A DNA stretch of 64,000 nt from Membranipora membranacea (GCA_914767715.1 OU612070.1:5597501-5661500), one strand, 5' to 3'. Positions 13,348 to 25,793 are shown, counted from the stretch's first letter. The notes: generated from the sequence alone by a model not told the origin. Numbers and translations are program-made.

Positions 13348-13957
13348 TTATATTTTACGTCGAACATTACAGTGACAAACTAGAAGCTGCACAGATGTCA
13401 GCCTTTGTATTCCAGATGTTGAGGCTCCTTGGTTGCATTCTGTATGCATATCATCGATGACATTTTTGCAGGCTGATTTTATGAGAGAATTGCTTAGATC
13501 TACATTTTCCTGGTTTAAACTGCTCAATACCTCTTTGTAGTCTGCCAGGAAAATGGATACATCACTTGTACCATTTACTTGGATACGACTGGTGGTGTTG
13601 TAGAAATTGATAGCATAGAGCTTTTCATTTTCTTGATTTACAGCTTTTGTGTTTGAATGAACTACCAGACCAGTACTGTCCTCATTGTCTTTGAATGTTT
13701 GAATTGAGTTTTTTTCATCCAATTTTGAGTGTTAATATTACCTGTGGGTTTGATGGTGTTCCTTTGACCTCTATGATAGTTTCAGATCTTGCAGTTTGGT
13801 CGATCTTTTTCTGCACCGCATGTATCCTCTCAAGGTCATAATTGATGCATGTGATCTTTTTACTTTGCCGATTAGGTCTGGCATCATCTACGCTTGAGCT
13901 GATCGATGATCCGACACTATCCGTGATCCTAGTCCGATTGCGCTTTGTTTTTGGCAT
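13348..13957 (-). pseudogene. Unrecognised two-frame reading region, possibly mobile-element derived
   Basis: Two adjoining minus-strand open frames (13957-13715, then 13722-13348) read as one unit but in different frames. Either a donor-like CCACAG/GTAATA at about 13745 marks an intron or there is a frameshift. The first part starts MPKTKRNRTR, is basic and Ser-rich and contains LERIHAVQKKIDQ, a probable coiled coil. The second part contains YAINFYNTTSRIQVNG and later DLSNSLIKSACKNVI. This pairing of a coiled coil and a short YNTTS...NG block resembles small proteins found beside mobile elements in several invertebrates, but that is a recollection of pattern, not a family assignment. It separates the complete ANKH-like gene from its partial copy. 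Confidence 0.35.
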
Positions 13958-14069
13958 TTTAATCCATGATGATCACAATAAATTCAAATAATATAATTCC
14001 ATATAAATAATAATATATTCCAGATCATAATTTAATGTTCCAGGGATAATGATCTTTAACTTGTTGTAG

Positions 14070-15623
14070 GAACCTACCTCAGTATTGAAAACGTTTTTGT
14101 TCCTGGTACCTCTATTAGCAGTGAGGACGGTACAGAAATCAAGGGATGTTATAATAAATCTGGTCATTTCTCACACACTGTCCAGAACTGCTGGATCTCA
14201 GGCAGCTGCTGAGGTAGGAAGGGGAATTCAATGGCATTGTATCTGTGCGTTGATAAAAATTAGGAAATTTGCAAACAAACAAGAAATTAAAGGTATTCAG
14301 TGTCAAATGCTTTGATGTTATGCATGTGTGAATAACCTTGGAAACATTATGCTAAGATGGGTAGAAGAACATATAAAGCTTAATCAAAGCTAAGGTCTTA
14401 AGCAGTGCCTCAGCTGTAGCCATAGGTTCAATTGAGTTCTATCAAGACACACAACCAAGATAATTCACACTGTTTTTGCTTTGAGCTTTAGCATTGGTAT
14501 TCATAGGGGTACAGAACTGAAAAAATGATGTGTGTTGATTTGAGAACACAACTCCTAAATCTTTAAAGCTGTACAATAGAGTTCAAGTCAAGCAAAATAT
14601 TGATAAGGAAGTATATACAGCTAAGCCGATGCTGGGGGCTTGAACAATCATCCTTGAAAGCTCCTCCAGTGGGTCTCAAACTCATAACCCCCTGGGGTCT
14701 CATGGCAGTGAATAACAGTGGTTTGATAAGGCGATAACAAAATGAAGGCATCTTCAAGGAGCTTTGCCTATTTAGCTTGAGGAACGTTTTTTGGATGATC
14801 ATCCCTTGAATTACAACAACCAGTTTGTAAATTCATACCTGAATGTATCTTTTATACTTTCTTCTAGTAATCTGTATTTCAAGAGACCCAAAACCCATAT
14901 CATATCATATCAGATCAGGTCAACAGCAAAGCATTCTTAATTTGGCCCACTGCCAAAGGCTGCAAAGTCAATAGGAAATGTTTTTGTTTCTCCATACTGA
15001 TATGGCTAGGCCACAGATTATGGTTCGCATTTTCATGAGAACAGAGGTACAACTTTATTGCTATTTTGAATTCCAATTCCAGGCTGTTGCATCTTTAAAT
15101 GTAGTCAAGCCGCTTGGGCACCTTCTCCTAGCTTATCTGAATGATATCAGATCAGTAACTCCCGTCTTCCGCAATAGCCACAAATACTCACTGAAGGTAC
15201 GATGACAAAATCTGGTGAAAAACCTCAAAACCATTTATGTATTTGTGTCCAACAGTGTATAATTCTGCTTGCGTACAAACGGAACTATTTAGGCAAAAAT
15301 CTTGAGTCTATCTGCTTCATATATAGCCTGTAGTACTCTGCGGTCAGTTTGTTTCATTCAATGTCAATGAATGGAACCTGTATTTCATGCATGGAGCCGG
15401 TCCAGAAACTCAATACCAATTGTTATCGTGTAATTGCAAAAGCAATGGGTACTGGCAATATTTGCTGCTCTCTTCACCTCCGGGATGTTTCTTATGAAGG
15501 TGGTTCTGATGGTGATTCCAGATTGTGCTTATTTGATTTTACACACATTACTTGGAATGAGTGAGAGGTTGGCTAGACGGGCACTATTGCCATTAACGCT
15601 ATATTCTCCAGTATGTTTATCAG
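14070..15623 (+). pseudogene. Partial ANKH-like paralogue (equivalents of exons 7, 8 and 9 only)
   Basis: Three exon-like blocks match the complete gene upstream: 14070-14213 (48 codons, same length as exon 7, containing AVRTVQKSRDVIINLVIS), 15083-15196 (38 codons against 42 in exon 8, containing YLNDIRSVTPVF) and 15449-15623 (175 nt, same length as exon 9). Frames are open and the donors GTAGGA, GTACGA and GTGAAT are kept. The canonical CAG before the third block is replaced by TGG; a nearby AG at 15441-15442 would add two in-frame codons. I found no counterpart of exons 1-6 or 10-12 before the Harbinger element at 16531 or just after it. It is probably a partial tandem duplicate and non-functional as a transporter, though conservation of frame suggests recent origin or residual constraint. 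Confidence 0.75.
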
Positions 15624-16530
15624 GTGAATATATTATCAATAGTAAACTTAATCTTAAACAAATTATGTTTGTTTGTTTTGTTTGTTTAATATATACTCTT
15701 TGTCCAAAGATGTTTACATCGAGATAAAAAGCCCCCTTGGAGAGAGAAAAAAATAAATAATAAATTGCAAAAACAGAAACAATTTAAACTTGTTAGGCTA
15801 GATAGTCTTTGTTTTTTAAGATTGCCTTGCTACATTTCACAGTTCGTGACCGTTTTATATACACATCAGTTTGACACTTTCTTACAGATATCTGTGGTCT
15901 TGAGTTGGTTTAGTTATTTAGGCGGTTTCTCAGCAGATGTTCATGATTATTGACGATTCTCAGCACATAGGTTGAGCATACATCATGGAGTAGATCGCAA
16001 AGTGGTGTTAACTTAGCAGCGTTGAGTCTATCGATATAATGTTCAAGGTCCTTGAAAATTATTCGCAGTGTTTGGATCATTTACTTCGTAGTGATATGAT
16101 GAGACTTTCGCACCTTTCGCAATTTCTCACCAAAAATTAGGAGAAAATTGATACAAGGTTCGTGTGGAGTAGTTGTGGAGGTTTGTTGTCATACATGTAC
16201 TTGTCTTGAGGTTGTCCTCTCTGTACATACTAAGGAGTTACCATCAGCTTCCCTGACCTATATATGACAGAGACTGACTTGACCGTGACCATGATTGAAG
16301 AGACACACATGGGCACTTGTCTACTGACTTTCATGGTAAGTGGACTGCCTCATATCTTGTCATCCTGATAAGAACCTAACTTCGCCACAGTTCGGCTAGA
16401 ATCACTCTCACTGTCCAACCAATGGTTTGATTTTGAGGTGCACCTAAAAGCGCGCTAGATGTGAAACTTCAAGAAAAATAGCATGAATTAAGCCGTGTTG
16501 AGGTGTATGTGCAAACTGCAATAAATGTTA
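15624..16530. other. Intergenic, no gene recognised
   Basis: Searched by eye for an exon 10 equivalent (VGLRAYCSG-like) of the ANKH family and none was seen. No other recognisable feature is present before the Harbinger end. Confidence 0.4.
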
Positions 16531-16557
16531 AGATGCTTTTACACTAGGCGATAATCG
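16531..16557 (+). repeat. Harbinger left terminal inverted repeat
   Basis: AGATGCTTTTACACTAGGCG followed by ATAATCG. It pairs imperfectly with the right end at 21487-21514. Confidence 0.85.
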
Positions 16558-16769
16558 TACCGAGTTGTCTTCTCGTGCAAAATATGTCAGTGTGAACACA
16601 TTGGGCGAGTGTGCCGAGGGCTGAAATGGCTCGGACAATGCCGGTTGCAGACGATAATCGGATTGTTACTGGCCAATGAGAATCTTTCAATCTAGCTACT
16701 CAACTAAAGAAACTTCTCTTTATCACATGAACTTTTGGGTTTTCCACTTTTGCAATCAAGACTGACTGA

Positions 16770-18209
16770 AGGGGCTGAGGAGCTGCAGGGTAGGCCTGAA
16801 ATTTATAACAGTGCACATCCTAACTACTATTCCAAAAGGCTGGAGAAGCATGCTGAATGGGAGCTATTTTCAAGATGACAGGTTAGAGAATGAGAAACTT
16901 TTACCCCCAGTCCTTGGAGAACCATGATGCAAATACTTTTTAACAAAATACTTTTTTAGAATTTTAGTTGATAGCTGCTGATGCCGACTGGCCAGTGCCT
17001 AGGTCAAGTCCATATCCCTGTTGTTGAATGATAAAAAGGCCTGTACAGTATGAACAAAGAGTAGTCCCCTTGGTATGAACAATGAAATAATAAAACAATA
17101 AAAATAATAATATTTCTTCAGTGACTGTTTTTGTGTTACCGTTATCAAGAAGTAACTGTTAGTCCTTGCAGTTATGTCCGATGTTATTATTGTCTGCCAG
17201 GTAAACAGGCTAATACTAAATATAGTTTGATCAGGACACAGTATGTAAAAGCAAAAAGAAGATCGAAGCAGAGGCAAGATCTGGGGCAGATTCGAAGAAT
17301 GTAAAATTGCTGGCATATTATGATGCTAGTATGTTCCTTAGGGATCATGTTGAGGTTGCCTCCCAAGCTGACTCAATTCATCGATCACCTCTATCAGATG
17401 AAACTAATGATCAGTCAGCTGAGGTAGGAATACACCTAATGTACTTTTGCAGTAGGCCTGCTATTCTTCTCATCTCAACTTCACAAGAACAAAAATGCCT
17501 ACAAAGCTGCAACATATGCAGTACCTATAGACACATTACCCTTCTGCATTTAAAAGAGTAAGCAAAAGCTGTAATTTCTCCATTAATCAATCAAGACTAG
17601 CCAGGGCAGGTTCAGTGTGTGCATACACAGTGTCTGTCCTAACTTAATTGAGCTTATTTCTTCCAAAAATTAATCATGATACTAAATGTATATGACTAAG
17701 TTAAATCACCATTGTGTTTCATAGGAAGAGGCCAGTCCAGCACTGAACGATGACTTGCTATTTGAAGTTTCCACCGATCCACACTATACCACACCACACA
17801 CCACTACCACACCCCACCTGGTTTCGGTCTCAGCAACATCCAGACCAGGGAAAAGAAAATCAAGTGAGGATGTTTACTCTAGTATCCTAGAGCAAGCCTG
17901 CGAGCAACTTAAACTGCTAGGTGAAAACATGATTCAACAGAAGAATCCATCACAACCAGCTGAGCAGGATGACTGCCACATTTTTGCGATGCATATTGCT
18001 GAAAATCTGCGTCAAATCAAAGACCCCCGAAACAGGGCATTATTTAAACTGAAATTGAGGAAGTGTTATTTCAAGCTCAATTTTGTCCTGCTCAGCAACC
18101 TAACATCCCTCCCTTCATGGCACCATCACAGTCTTATCAGCCGCCACCGCCAGCTGCTACTTCAAGGTTCCTGCCCCCTATTTACAATGATATGGACATT
18201 GGTTATTAA
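16770..18209 (+). pseudogene. Harbinger MADF-BESS DNA-binding protein, frameshifted
   Basis: An N-terminal MADF piece lies at about 16777-16876 (LQGRPEIYNSAHPNYYSKRL, then EKHAEWELFS) and is followed by an in-frame TGA. The rest of MADF follows in an exon ending at about 17421 (KKKIEAEARSGA, LAYYDASMFLRDHVE; donor GAG/GTAGGA). The last exon starts after CATAG at about 17725 and holds a low-complexity linker, then a BESS motif (FAMHIAENLRQIKDPRNRAL). At about 18058 the frame breaks: the next reading frame carries EEVLFQAQF and a Pro-rich tail ending NDMDIGY with a TAA at 18207-18209. A one-base loss in the AAATTG run would explain it. Such proteins help Harbinger transposases bind their ends. 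The break marks this copy as inactive. Confidence 0.75.
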
Positions 18210-18880
18210 ATACTAAGCGTTTGCTCTGATATTATTTTCAGCAACCTAAATGTTAAAGTGTTATTAAGACACCAATTTGATATAAGTTCTATATAGGATG
18301 GCATGTTATGTTCACTAAAGTCATTCATTTTCATTCTTTTTTTATCTTTCGATACACAAGACTTTTATTATCATTGAAATAAAAACGAACAAAAGAGACG
18401 AACGAACCAATACATGTACACATAAGGGTAGAGCATTGTAAAATAGAACAAAAAATTCGCTAGGTAGCCTAGCTGTATATTATTTATGCACAACATGTAT
18501 ATTTACAACGACAATCGCAAAAAAGTTCTAGCCAGAACAGGCTCCTCTTCTCAGTTGATAATACTCGTCACTAGTTATGATACAATAACTAGCATACATT
18601 ATTTAAATTTGTGTGCTAATCATAGAAGACAATTATTCACTTGCCAACTTTTAACAAAGATAAATTTTTTTGTAATCAAAATTAAGAAAAGCAAGGTATA
18701 CGTGTTGACAACACAAAAATGACAAATTAATTATTGATGGTATCCTACATCCTCATTGGCAGGTGGTGAGAGACACATAGTCTAAGTAGGACGTCTGGTC
18801 TAAGCAGGGAGAGTGGGGAATAGTTAGTTATGTTCTTATGCAGAAAGTGTGGACAACCCCTGGAATAAAACAAGCTACAA

Positions 18881-21404
18881 TCAGATCATGTCTTCTTGCC
18901 AACGCACAGCTTCCCCATTGTTGACATAATGGCAAAAGCCATCGCGTACTGATTTAGCGTCCCGTCTGTGTAGACATGGGACAACAGCTATCATGCCCAT
19001 CCCACACGCCAAGGGTGGGTTCTCTTCATTATGTTGAATTGTTCCTGTTGGGCAGATCTTTCTGTTCGCAATCAAGTAGTTGTCAAGAACACACGTTGCT
19101 AATGTGAATTTTTCAACTTTCTCAGGCTGGAGGGCTTTCTTGCTACCATATATCTCCCATGTCGCCGCCATGATACCAAACACATTCTCAATAAGGCGTC
19201 TTGCTCTCGATAAACGGTAATTGAAGATCTGAAAGTAAATATTACTGTTATTACCACTGTTATAATATTGAATATTACCCAAATTGTAATAGCCATAATA
19301 TAGTGCTTTGGAGTTGCCCAACACACATAAATTTAAGGCAACTCCCATTTTTACATGTAGTTGGAGTACAAAAACTGCCAAGAACCAGTCAGTCACGCCG
19401 CGGCAAGCAGATAGTGCAGACTACTATCATAATTCGTACACAGAAAATAAAACCGAAAAAGCAAAAGAAAAAGGCAAGATTGGGAAAGGGACTCTACTTA
19501 TGACTGTTTACTGTGCAACATGTATACTCATTACTCATATTACTCATATGAGGATTATATTATTTGTAAAGTCACCCAAAAGGCTGTCGACTAGTAGGGA
19601 GGAGAATCTTCGGTTAGCTCTGTACTGAGAAGATCATGCTTGCGCAAGTCAGACATTTGTAACAGCGATTTGTGGTGGGCCTGCTCCATAGATTGTATTG
19701 AGTTTAGTTGTACTGGTTATCCTAACACCCCTAGTTTAAGATACAATAACACTAACACCAACAGAATTCATTGAAAATATAGCACTACATTTGAAAATTT
19801 AGTTGTTACTGGCATAAAAATGGTCAACGTACCTTCTGATTATTATTCAGCTCTCGGCGTGGGTATGGTCGCATTGAGTATTCCTTGAGAAGGAATGCTT
19901 CGTTACCCAGGATGACATGGGGCTGCGCCTTATCGGAACCTGACAGCTGAGCAGGCGGAGGCACATTTAGAGTTCCTGTCTCGAGGGCAGGTGATAGTGA
20001 TGAGGCTGCAAACACTCTGACGTCAGACACTCTACCATTTGCACCATCACTTACATAGGTCAATTTGCAGTAGATAACATACAAGTGAAATAGCAAACGT
20101 ACATTCTGATAATGATTCAGCTCTCGGCGTGGGTATGGTCGCATGGAGTATTCCTTGAGAAGGAATGCTTCGGTACCCAAGATGACATGGGGCAGCGCTT
20201 TATCAGAACCTGACAGCTGAGCAGGCGGAGGCACATTTATAGTTCCTGTCTCGAGAGCACATGATAGTGATCAGGCGTCAGACACTCTACCATTCGCACC
20301 AACACTTACATAGGTCAATTTGCAGTAGATAACATACAAGTGAAATAGTAAACACAAAAATGCTCGGTAGAGGAGCCTTCCCATCACTGTTTGGCAATAA
20401 GTATACTGCTGACAAACAAACAATTGCTGGTATCATTACTGTGTATCTCCTTGTATACTACATCACACATGATCAGTCGTTGTTTGTTGCCTTCGAATTC
20501 TTTTTTGGGAACAGCAGTACCCGAATCCTGCTACGTGCGATTGATACAAGTACTAGGTTTCAATATACATGACTGTGTCTTTTATAAATAAATGATGAGG
20601 TATTATATACTGATGTGCACTACTTATAGTTCATTACTCTCGAGGAAACAAGTGCTCACAACCTCAGCTCTCAACTGATTATTTGGTTTTGGACACTTAA
20701 TAACAACCAGTCTTAGGCCTACTACAATCAACACATTATGGCCTACCTGTAATCTGCATCACATAATGCCAGAAGGACGATACTCTCACTTCATTTGTAG
20801 TTGTAGTAGTAGCTTCCTGCATGCCATGGTTTAACCATGACAAAATGTTTGCCATCTAGTGAGCCAATACAGTTTGGGAACTGCCAGCGGTCATTCAACT
20901 GTTCAATGATAGATCTCCACTGCACCATGGTGTTGGGTGTGTTAAGGTATTCCTCTTTCAAGCAAGTAAATATGACCTCACAAGTTAGAGGAATAATACA
21001 GCTAGGAGAAGACATGGATCTGTAAAAGTGCATCCAGCTGGTCTTAGGTGTGTATCTTGTCTGGTGATTGCTGGGCCACATTTACTGAGAATGTCTTCAA
21101 AACACCTTTCATCTATCCTGAAGAAATTAGAAAATGTTGCATCAATTGTTCTTCCTGTCCCCTGCACCAAATCAGGGATGACAGAGTTCCATACTCCTCT
21201 CTCCTGTCTCTGCCTTAGTAGGCTGAAAACCCACACACTTCTCTCTGTCCTATTTCTCCTGCTGCCTCTTGCAGCAACTACTACTACTAGAATGTTTGCA
21301 TGAAAAAGCACACACTGATGATCGTAATTTAAGTTTTCCATGTTCGTTTGTAAACAAGAAGTTTTGTAAGCAAAGGGCTTGGAAATCCCAGTTATATCGG
21401 TCAA
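18881..21404 (-). pseudogene. Harbinger DDE transposase (HARBI1-like), decayed
   Basis: The N-terminal exon (about 21310-20985) has RRNRTERSVWVFSLLRQRQE and CGPAITRQDTHLRP. The sequence then jumps, in a different frame and with the usual 30-40 residue helical stretch missing, to EVIFTCLKEEYL and RWQFPNCIGSLDGKH at 21000-20790; the Asp in IGSLDGKH is the first catalytic DDE position. Two copies of the next exon (about 20330-20101 and 20060-19832) carry HVILGNEAFLLKEYSMRPYP. The last exon (about 19230-18881) has NYRLSRARRLIENVFGI, with the Glu of RLIENVFG matching the last catalytic position, and ends at WQEDMI. The deletion, exon duplication and frame changes mean no intact enzyme is encoded. 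Confidence 0.8.
19811..20350 (-). repeat. 270-bp tandem duplication of a transposase exon
   Basis: Blocks 19811-20080 and 20081-20350 are near-identical with a period of 270 bp (CTCTCGGCGTGGGTATGGTC at 19851 and 20121). Each holds the same transposase exon with its flanking intron. The copy read first on the minus strand (20081-20350) has lost about 20 bp and has a changed frame in the DVRVFAASS part, while the other is nearly intact. Confidence 0.85.
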
Positions 21405-21486
21405 CGGTGTTTTCGCACTCGGGCATGTGCAAACAGGTATTTTTGACTGATACTTAGCCTAACTGATTTTTCAGTAATATCGGCCT

Positions 21487-21514
21487 CGTGATATCGCCCA
21501 GTGTAGAAGCAGCT
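21487..21514 (-). repeat. Harbinger right terminal inverted repeat
   Basis: CGTGATATCGCCCAGTGTAG then AAGCAGCT, the inverted partner of 16531-16557. Confidence 0.85.
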
Positions 21515-21517
21515 TAA

Positions 21518-23520
21518 CAGTGCACAAAATATTTATAACAAAGCAAATTTGCACAGAAATATGGCAAAAATAACTCCAATTATGGGCGGTATCGGCAGAT
21601 TAATTGACTAGATGGTTTGAAGATACAGCTAGCTGGCTTGTTCTTGTTTGCAAAATCATTTGGTTGCTGATGTATAACACATCACATAATGCAAAATAGA
21701 CAAGATTAAACATTATGATTTTACAGATTATTCCTTATTTATTGAATTCCTACTTCAGTATGCCAGAGTTGTGCAGTCGACAAGAAAGTCTTTCCCGTTG
21801 CTAACAATCTTAACATAGAAATACTCCCTATTTGTTCTCAGTCTTTTTCTGCTGTCTGTTCATGTCAGTCCCTCAGGTAATATAGGGCACACTCGATCAC
21901 ACTCGACAAATATCCACTGCACTCACACATTAATACCAATGTAATATATAAAATCGACCCGTACCGCCCAAAAAAGTGCCGGCCATTTCAATATTAATAT
22001 GGGTTTTTGAGAATTGGCAATAAACAACCTTCAACATATTTTCGGTTCCGGTCGCTGTCAATCATTTGAGTTTGCTCGTCCATGCTCTTCTATGTGACAT
22101 CATTGTACAAATTTCCATGCCTGTTACTGTCTATCTCTAGATTTAAACTCAGACCATCATACCATTTTTATAAACAACAGTGTCATTTGAGTTGCCAACC
22201 TGGCACATCGAATCAAGTATTGTCAGCTTTTGAGAGGTATATGGTAGTGTTATTCCCATTAGTAGTTGACATAACCTCAACGCCATTCTTTTTATATCCA
22301 ATTTCTGTTTGTAGAATGAGATTAATTTTAATTCAAATGCCTATTATGCAAACACGACACATTTTTATTTATGTTTTCAAGTATTCAGAGAAATTGATAA
22401 TGAATTCTCTGAAATAAATAACTTTTTGAAGTTCATGAAGTTTGTTTATTGCCATTTTCTTCAAAATCCATCTCAGTTACCAGGTTAATCGCGCTGAAAT
22501 AAAGGAAAGAAAATTTTCATAATATTCAACAGGGTATTCATAACTCAGCAGGTCATTGTTCATTCCAAACTCAACCAATCTTGTCTACTCTGTCTTTTCA
22601 GTTCATGAATGCTGTAGATATCCGCTCCTTTTGGCTACCTTACCGAACTTGACAGCTATGATTACTGTCAACTTTGACTATGGCACCTTTTTTCAACAAT
22701 TCTTTAAACCAAAATGCTCCTGAGAAGAAGCAGGCAGGTAGGCAGGAATTATTTTAATTGGCATTTTTGGGCAAATGATAAGCGTAATACCCTGGGCGAA
22801 CAATAGTCTAATGGTCTACTTTAACGTTGTCAGGTATCAGACAGTTCCCCAGACCAACCCGTCTGTCTGTTCAAACACAGAGCAGAAACCTTTTGGCAAT
22901 CGGAATTTATTAGATATAAAAACAATTTTGGTCCTCCACATTTCAAAGGTATGTCAAATGACACACTTAATATAGGATTTCATCCTCATTTAGATCAGTA
23001 TCTATTCATGGAACTTGTCTACTGGAGACAAGATCAATACTTTCCAAACCCAATTACAGCAGCTGTGGAGATGAGATGCCAACGCACTAATATTTGATTA
23101 AAATCTGAAATTGAACAACCAATTTAATATGGTGACAAGATATTTCAAGAAATTTAATTAACTCTAACTGCAAAACACATTGGTGTTCTATTGAGCAGCA
23201 TTTTCCTAATCACTGGACACCATCCCATGTCAGATATGCCTGCTCAAAGGTAGATATGTGGCTCGGGTAGTAAATCTTATAAAATTGGTGGTGTTATCGT
23301 AAGGATAAACTGGATCCAAAACGGAGACATTCCACAGGAGAAGCAATAGTAGGAGAACTTCTTATATTATGGTGATTATGATAACTTCTTAATTTTAAAC
23401 AATTCTAAGCAGAAGAGATGCCCAAAGATTGAGGAAAGTTCAACAGAAATGAGTCTGGCTTTCCACTGAATGTTGCCTCGTTGCCATTCATACATGCATA
23501 CATACAGCACTTCTTATTAT
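21518..23520. other. Intergenic upstream of lectin copy 1, partly duplicated
   Basis: 21518-22800 holds nothing I recognise. From about 22870 the sequence matches the region upstream of lectin copy 2 (from about 26430), including a shared open stretch whose product contains YWRQDQYFPNPITAA (about 23010-23065 and 26555-26610). Conservation there reflects the recent tandem duplication and does not by itself show coding. Confidence 0.5.
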
Positions 23521-23569
23521 TCACAGCCTCATGATCTATATTATGATGATTTATATTTTTCTGTTGCAG

Positions 23570-25297
23570 ATGTCTTATGGCTATTGGGTTCTGTGTTTAG
23601 TTGGTATAGCAGGAGTTTATGGAATCCCCTATTTGGGTAAACCAAATTACAACCAGCTCATTACATTGCCTAAAACCATCTTCAGCGTCAAGAGTGTTTC
23701 AAGATGTTGCATTCTGTGTGAAACTGAGAGAGACTTCACCTGTGTGGCTGTGTCATACTGCAAAATGCTTATGGCCTGCATTCTCTCTGATCTGCCTGCA
23801 AGGAGTGGTGAGGGAGGAGCGGACTGCAAAGTATATGAGGTCATAGGTCGGTGTCTGAATTTTAATACAAATAATGATTATGAAATGATTCGTTAGCTTA
23901 ACATAAAGTAAAAACAAGAGAAATACCTAAAACTAATTTGGTAGTGGTAGTTTGGTAGTGGGAGCTTCTTCAAGCATAATTTAATCTTTATTGTATCCTC
24001 ACACCAATTAGATTACTGCAAAATTATCAGATTTTTACTATTGGTTCCATGGAGCCATGGCTAGAGCATGGGTCTGTCAAATGCTCTGTGTCACAACAGT
24101 ATACAGTCATAAGACTCATCCAGAAAAATTAATTATTATCAAGGACTCTCACAAGGTGTCATAGGCCAGTGATATGAGCTCTTTTGTCAGAGCTTTACTG
24201 TTGTGCACCTGATCAAAGCATGTGCAGTCTATACAGGCGTAACTTTGTTCGCATCTCTTTTGCAGGGCGCTTACCTACTTTGCCATTCCCTTATATTCAC
24301 AACACCAATGAAGATATTTGTTATATTCGAAATTCATTTGCTGCCATAGACTGGTTTCAAGCGTCTGAGCAATGTAGATCCTACGGTTTCAAACTGGCTG
24401 TATTTGAGACAGCTAGTGAAGCAGATTTCATAATCAATCGCTACTATCATGGAGAGACAGGTGAAACCATATTTATTTTTTATAATTTTGATGGGTGTGT
24501 CCCAGTACAGGACATTTAATCAACACTGTTGTCTAACGAAAAAAATTTAACTGTCAATTGAACGAGGATGGCTGAACAAGGCTTTATTGATTTTGTGGTT
24601 CACACACACAAAAGAAAATCATATAAAGTATAAATGCACTCTGTTGGCTTTTATTATTACACTTTAGCTGGGTGCACTTCCTCTGGCCTAGTTTGATAGA
24701 TTATTTCGCTATATATTGGCATATAAAGTAGATGTGGCAAAAAAGTGTGGTAGGTAAATTGCATGCGATTCCATCCCTTGTTGTGTTTCCTTACCTGTAA
24801 ACCATCAGAACAGAAGATTTCTTTATCAGAATGGCTGAGTTTGAACATAGGCTTGCGAGAGGTAAATGGAGTGTGGATGTGGGAAGACTCTATCAATTTG
24901 ACTTATGATAGGTCAGTCTAATGGTAACCCAATATTGTAAAATTTTCATCTAAAGCTAATGTGTGACACTTTAGACAAAGGCACTGAGTGCTGCCTCGTG
25001 GGTTTGAAATTGTTAAAAAACTGTTCTATTACTAAGCTTCCTTTATGAACCAAAACAAATGTTATTTAAATATACCCTGATACATTATTTACTTTTGATG
25101 TACCAACTAAACGGTAATCAGTGTATCCCTTAAATTACAGGTGGATGGCCGTGCCAAACTTAGATGGTTATTGTGGGAACTTTTATGCGTGGCCACCACC
25201 ACCAGCGAATGGTACATTTGGATTCAATGACCATTCATGCGTCGACAAGTTTGGCTACATTTGTGAAGATGAATATTGCACACTGCTTCAGCCTTAA
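23570..25297 (+). CDS. Secreted PAN-like plus C-type lectin-like protein, copy 1
   Basis: Four exons: 23570-23846, 24266-24460, 24830-24911, 25141-25297; phases agree and the product is about 236 residues. Residues 1-18 (MSYGYWVLCLVGIAGVYG) form a signal peptide. Residues about 35-92 hold a cysteine cluster (SRCCILCETERDFTC, then SYCKMLMACILSDLP) like a PAN/apple module. Exons 2-4 form one C-type lectin-like domain: CYIRNSFAAIDWFQASEQC, then NIGLREVNGVWMWEDS, WMAVPNLDGYC and HSCVDKFGYICEDEYC near the C-terminus. The Ca-site loop is VPN rather than EPN or QPD and the WND is FND, so sugar binding in the classical mode is doubtful. The start follows a TTGCAG acceptor; an in-frame ATG 13 codons upstream is a less likely alternative. 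Role inferred: extracellular recognition or adhesion. Confidence 0.85.
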
Positions 25298-25793
25298 TCC
25301 ATGCCTCACCTGATCAAGACATTTGCTAACCGCTCTCTATTTGTCAGACAATCTGGTATATTAATGAGATCCTCAGTTCTCATAGCTCTGCACTGAGCGA
25401 TAACTATGGTTTTATATTTTGTCCCTTGGATGAATGTTGTTTTTGCATCAAGTTTGTGTGATGAACTTTGTTGTGTGTGATTAGTTGATATTGTTTTTAA
25501 GCCATATCAGTTTTTTGTATCAGAAATATCCTATGAAGGTCTCAGCCGTTGTTTTGATTTCCCACTTCTACCAATCTACTCCAACCAACTACAACTTCCA
25601 ACGGCAAATATTAACAAACTTCCCACTTACAAAAACCCCATCAACCCAAACAGGCCAGGTCATGCTTCTTATGGGGCCTCTTTTGGGAGTGCTCTATTTC
25701 ACTACAGCAAGAAACCTCGACTGAGTATATTTTGGTATGTAATAGATTGGTTGTTTTTGTAAATTAATGGTTAAATTGGTTTGTACTTGTAAA

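Larger units (their letters stand above)
16531..21514. mobile_element. PIF/Harbinger DNA transposon, decayed
   Basis: The left end AGATGCTTTTACACTAGGCG and the reverse complement of the right end, AGCTGCTTCTACACTGGGCG, form terminal inverted repeats of roughly 27 bp. Both ends are bordered by TTAA (16528-16531 and 21514-21517), which fits the 3-bp TWA target duplication of this superfamily once a one-base ambiguity is allowed. Inside are the two proteins expected of Harbinger elements: a MADF-BESS DNA-binding protein (+) and a DDE transposase (-), arranged convergently. Both are broken, so the copy cannot be autonomous. It lies beside the partial ANKH-like copy. Confidence 0.9.

Noticed and set aside
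15624-16530. Exons 10-12 of the second ANKH-like copy
   Set aside because: Nothing resembling these exons was found here or in the first kilobase past the Harbinger element.
23531-23569. Upstream ATG for the lectin-like gene (adds MIYIMMIYIFLLQ)
   Set aside because: A good pyrimidine-rich TTGCAG acceptor sits exactly before the downstream ATG in both copies, so the upstream part is probably intron; not fully excluded.
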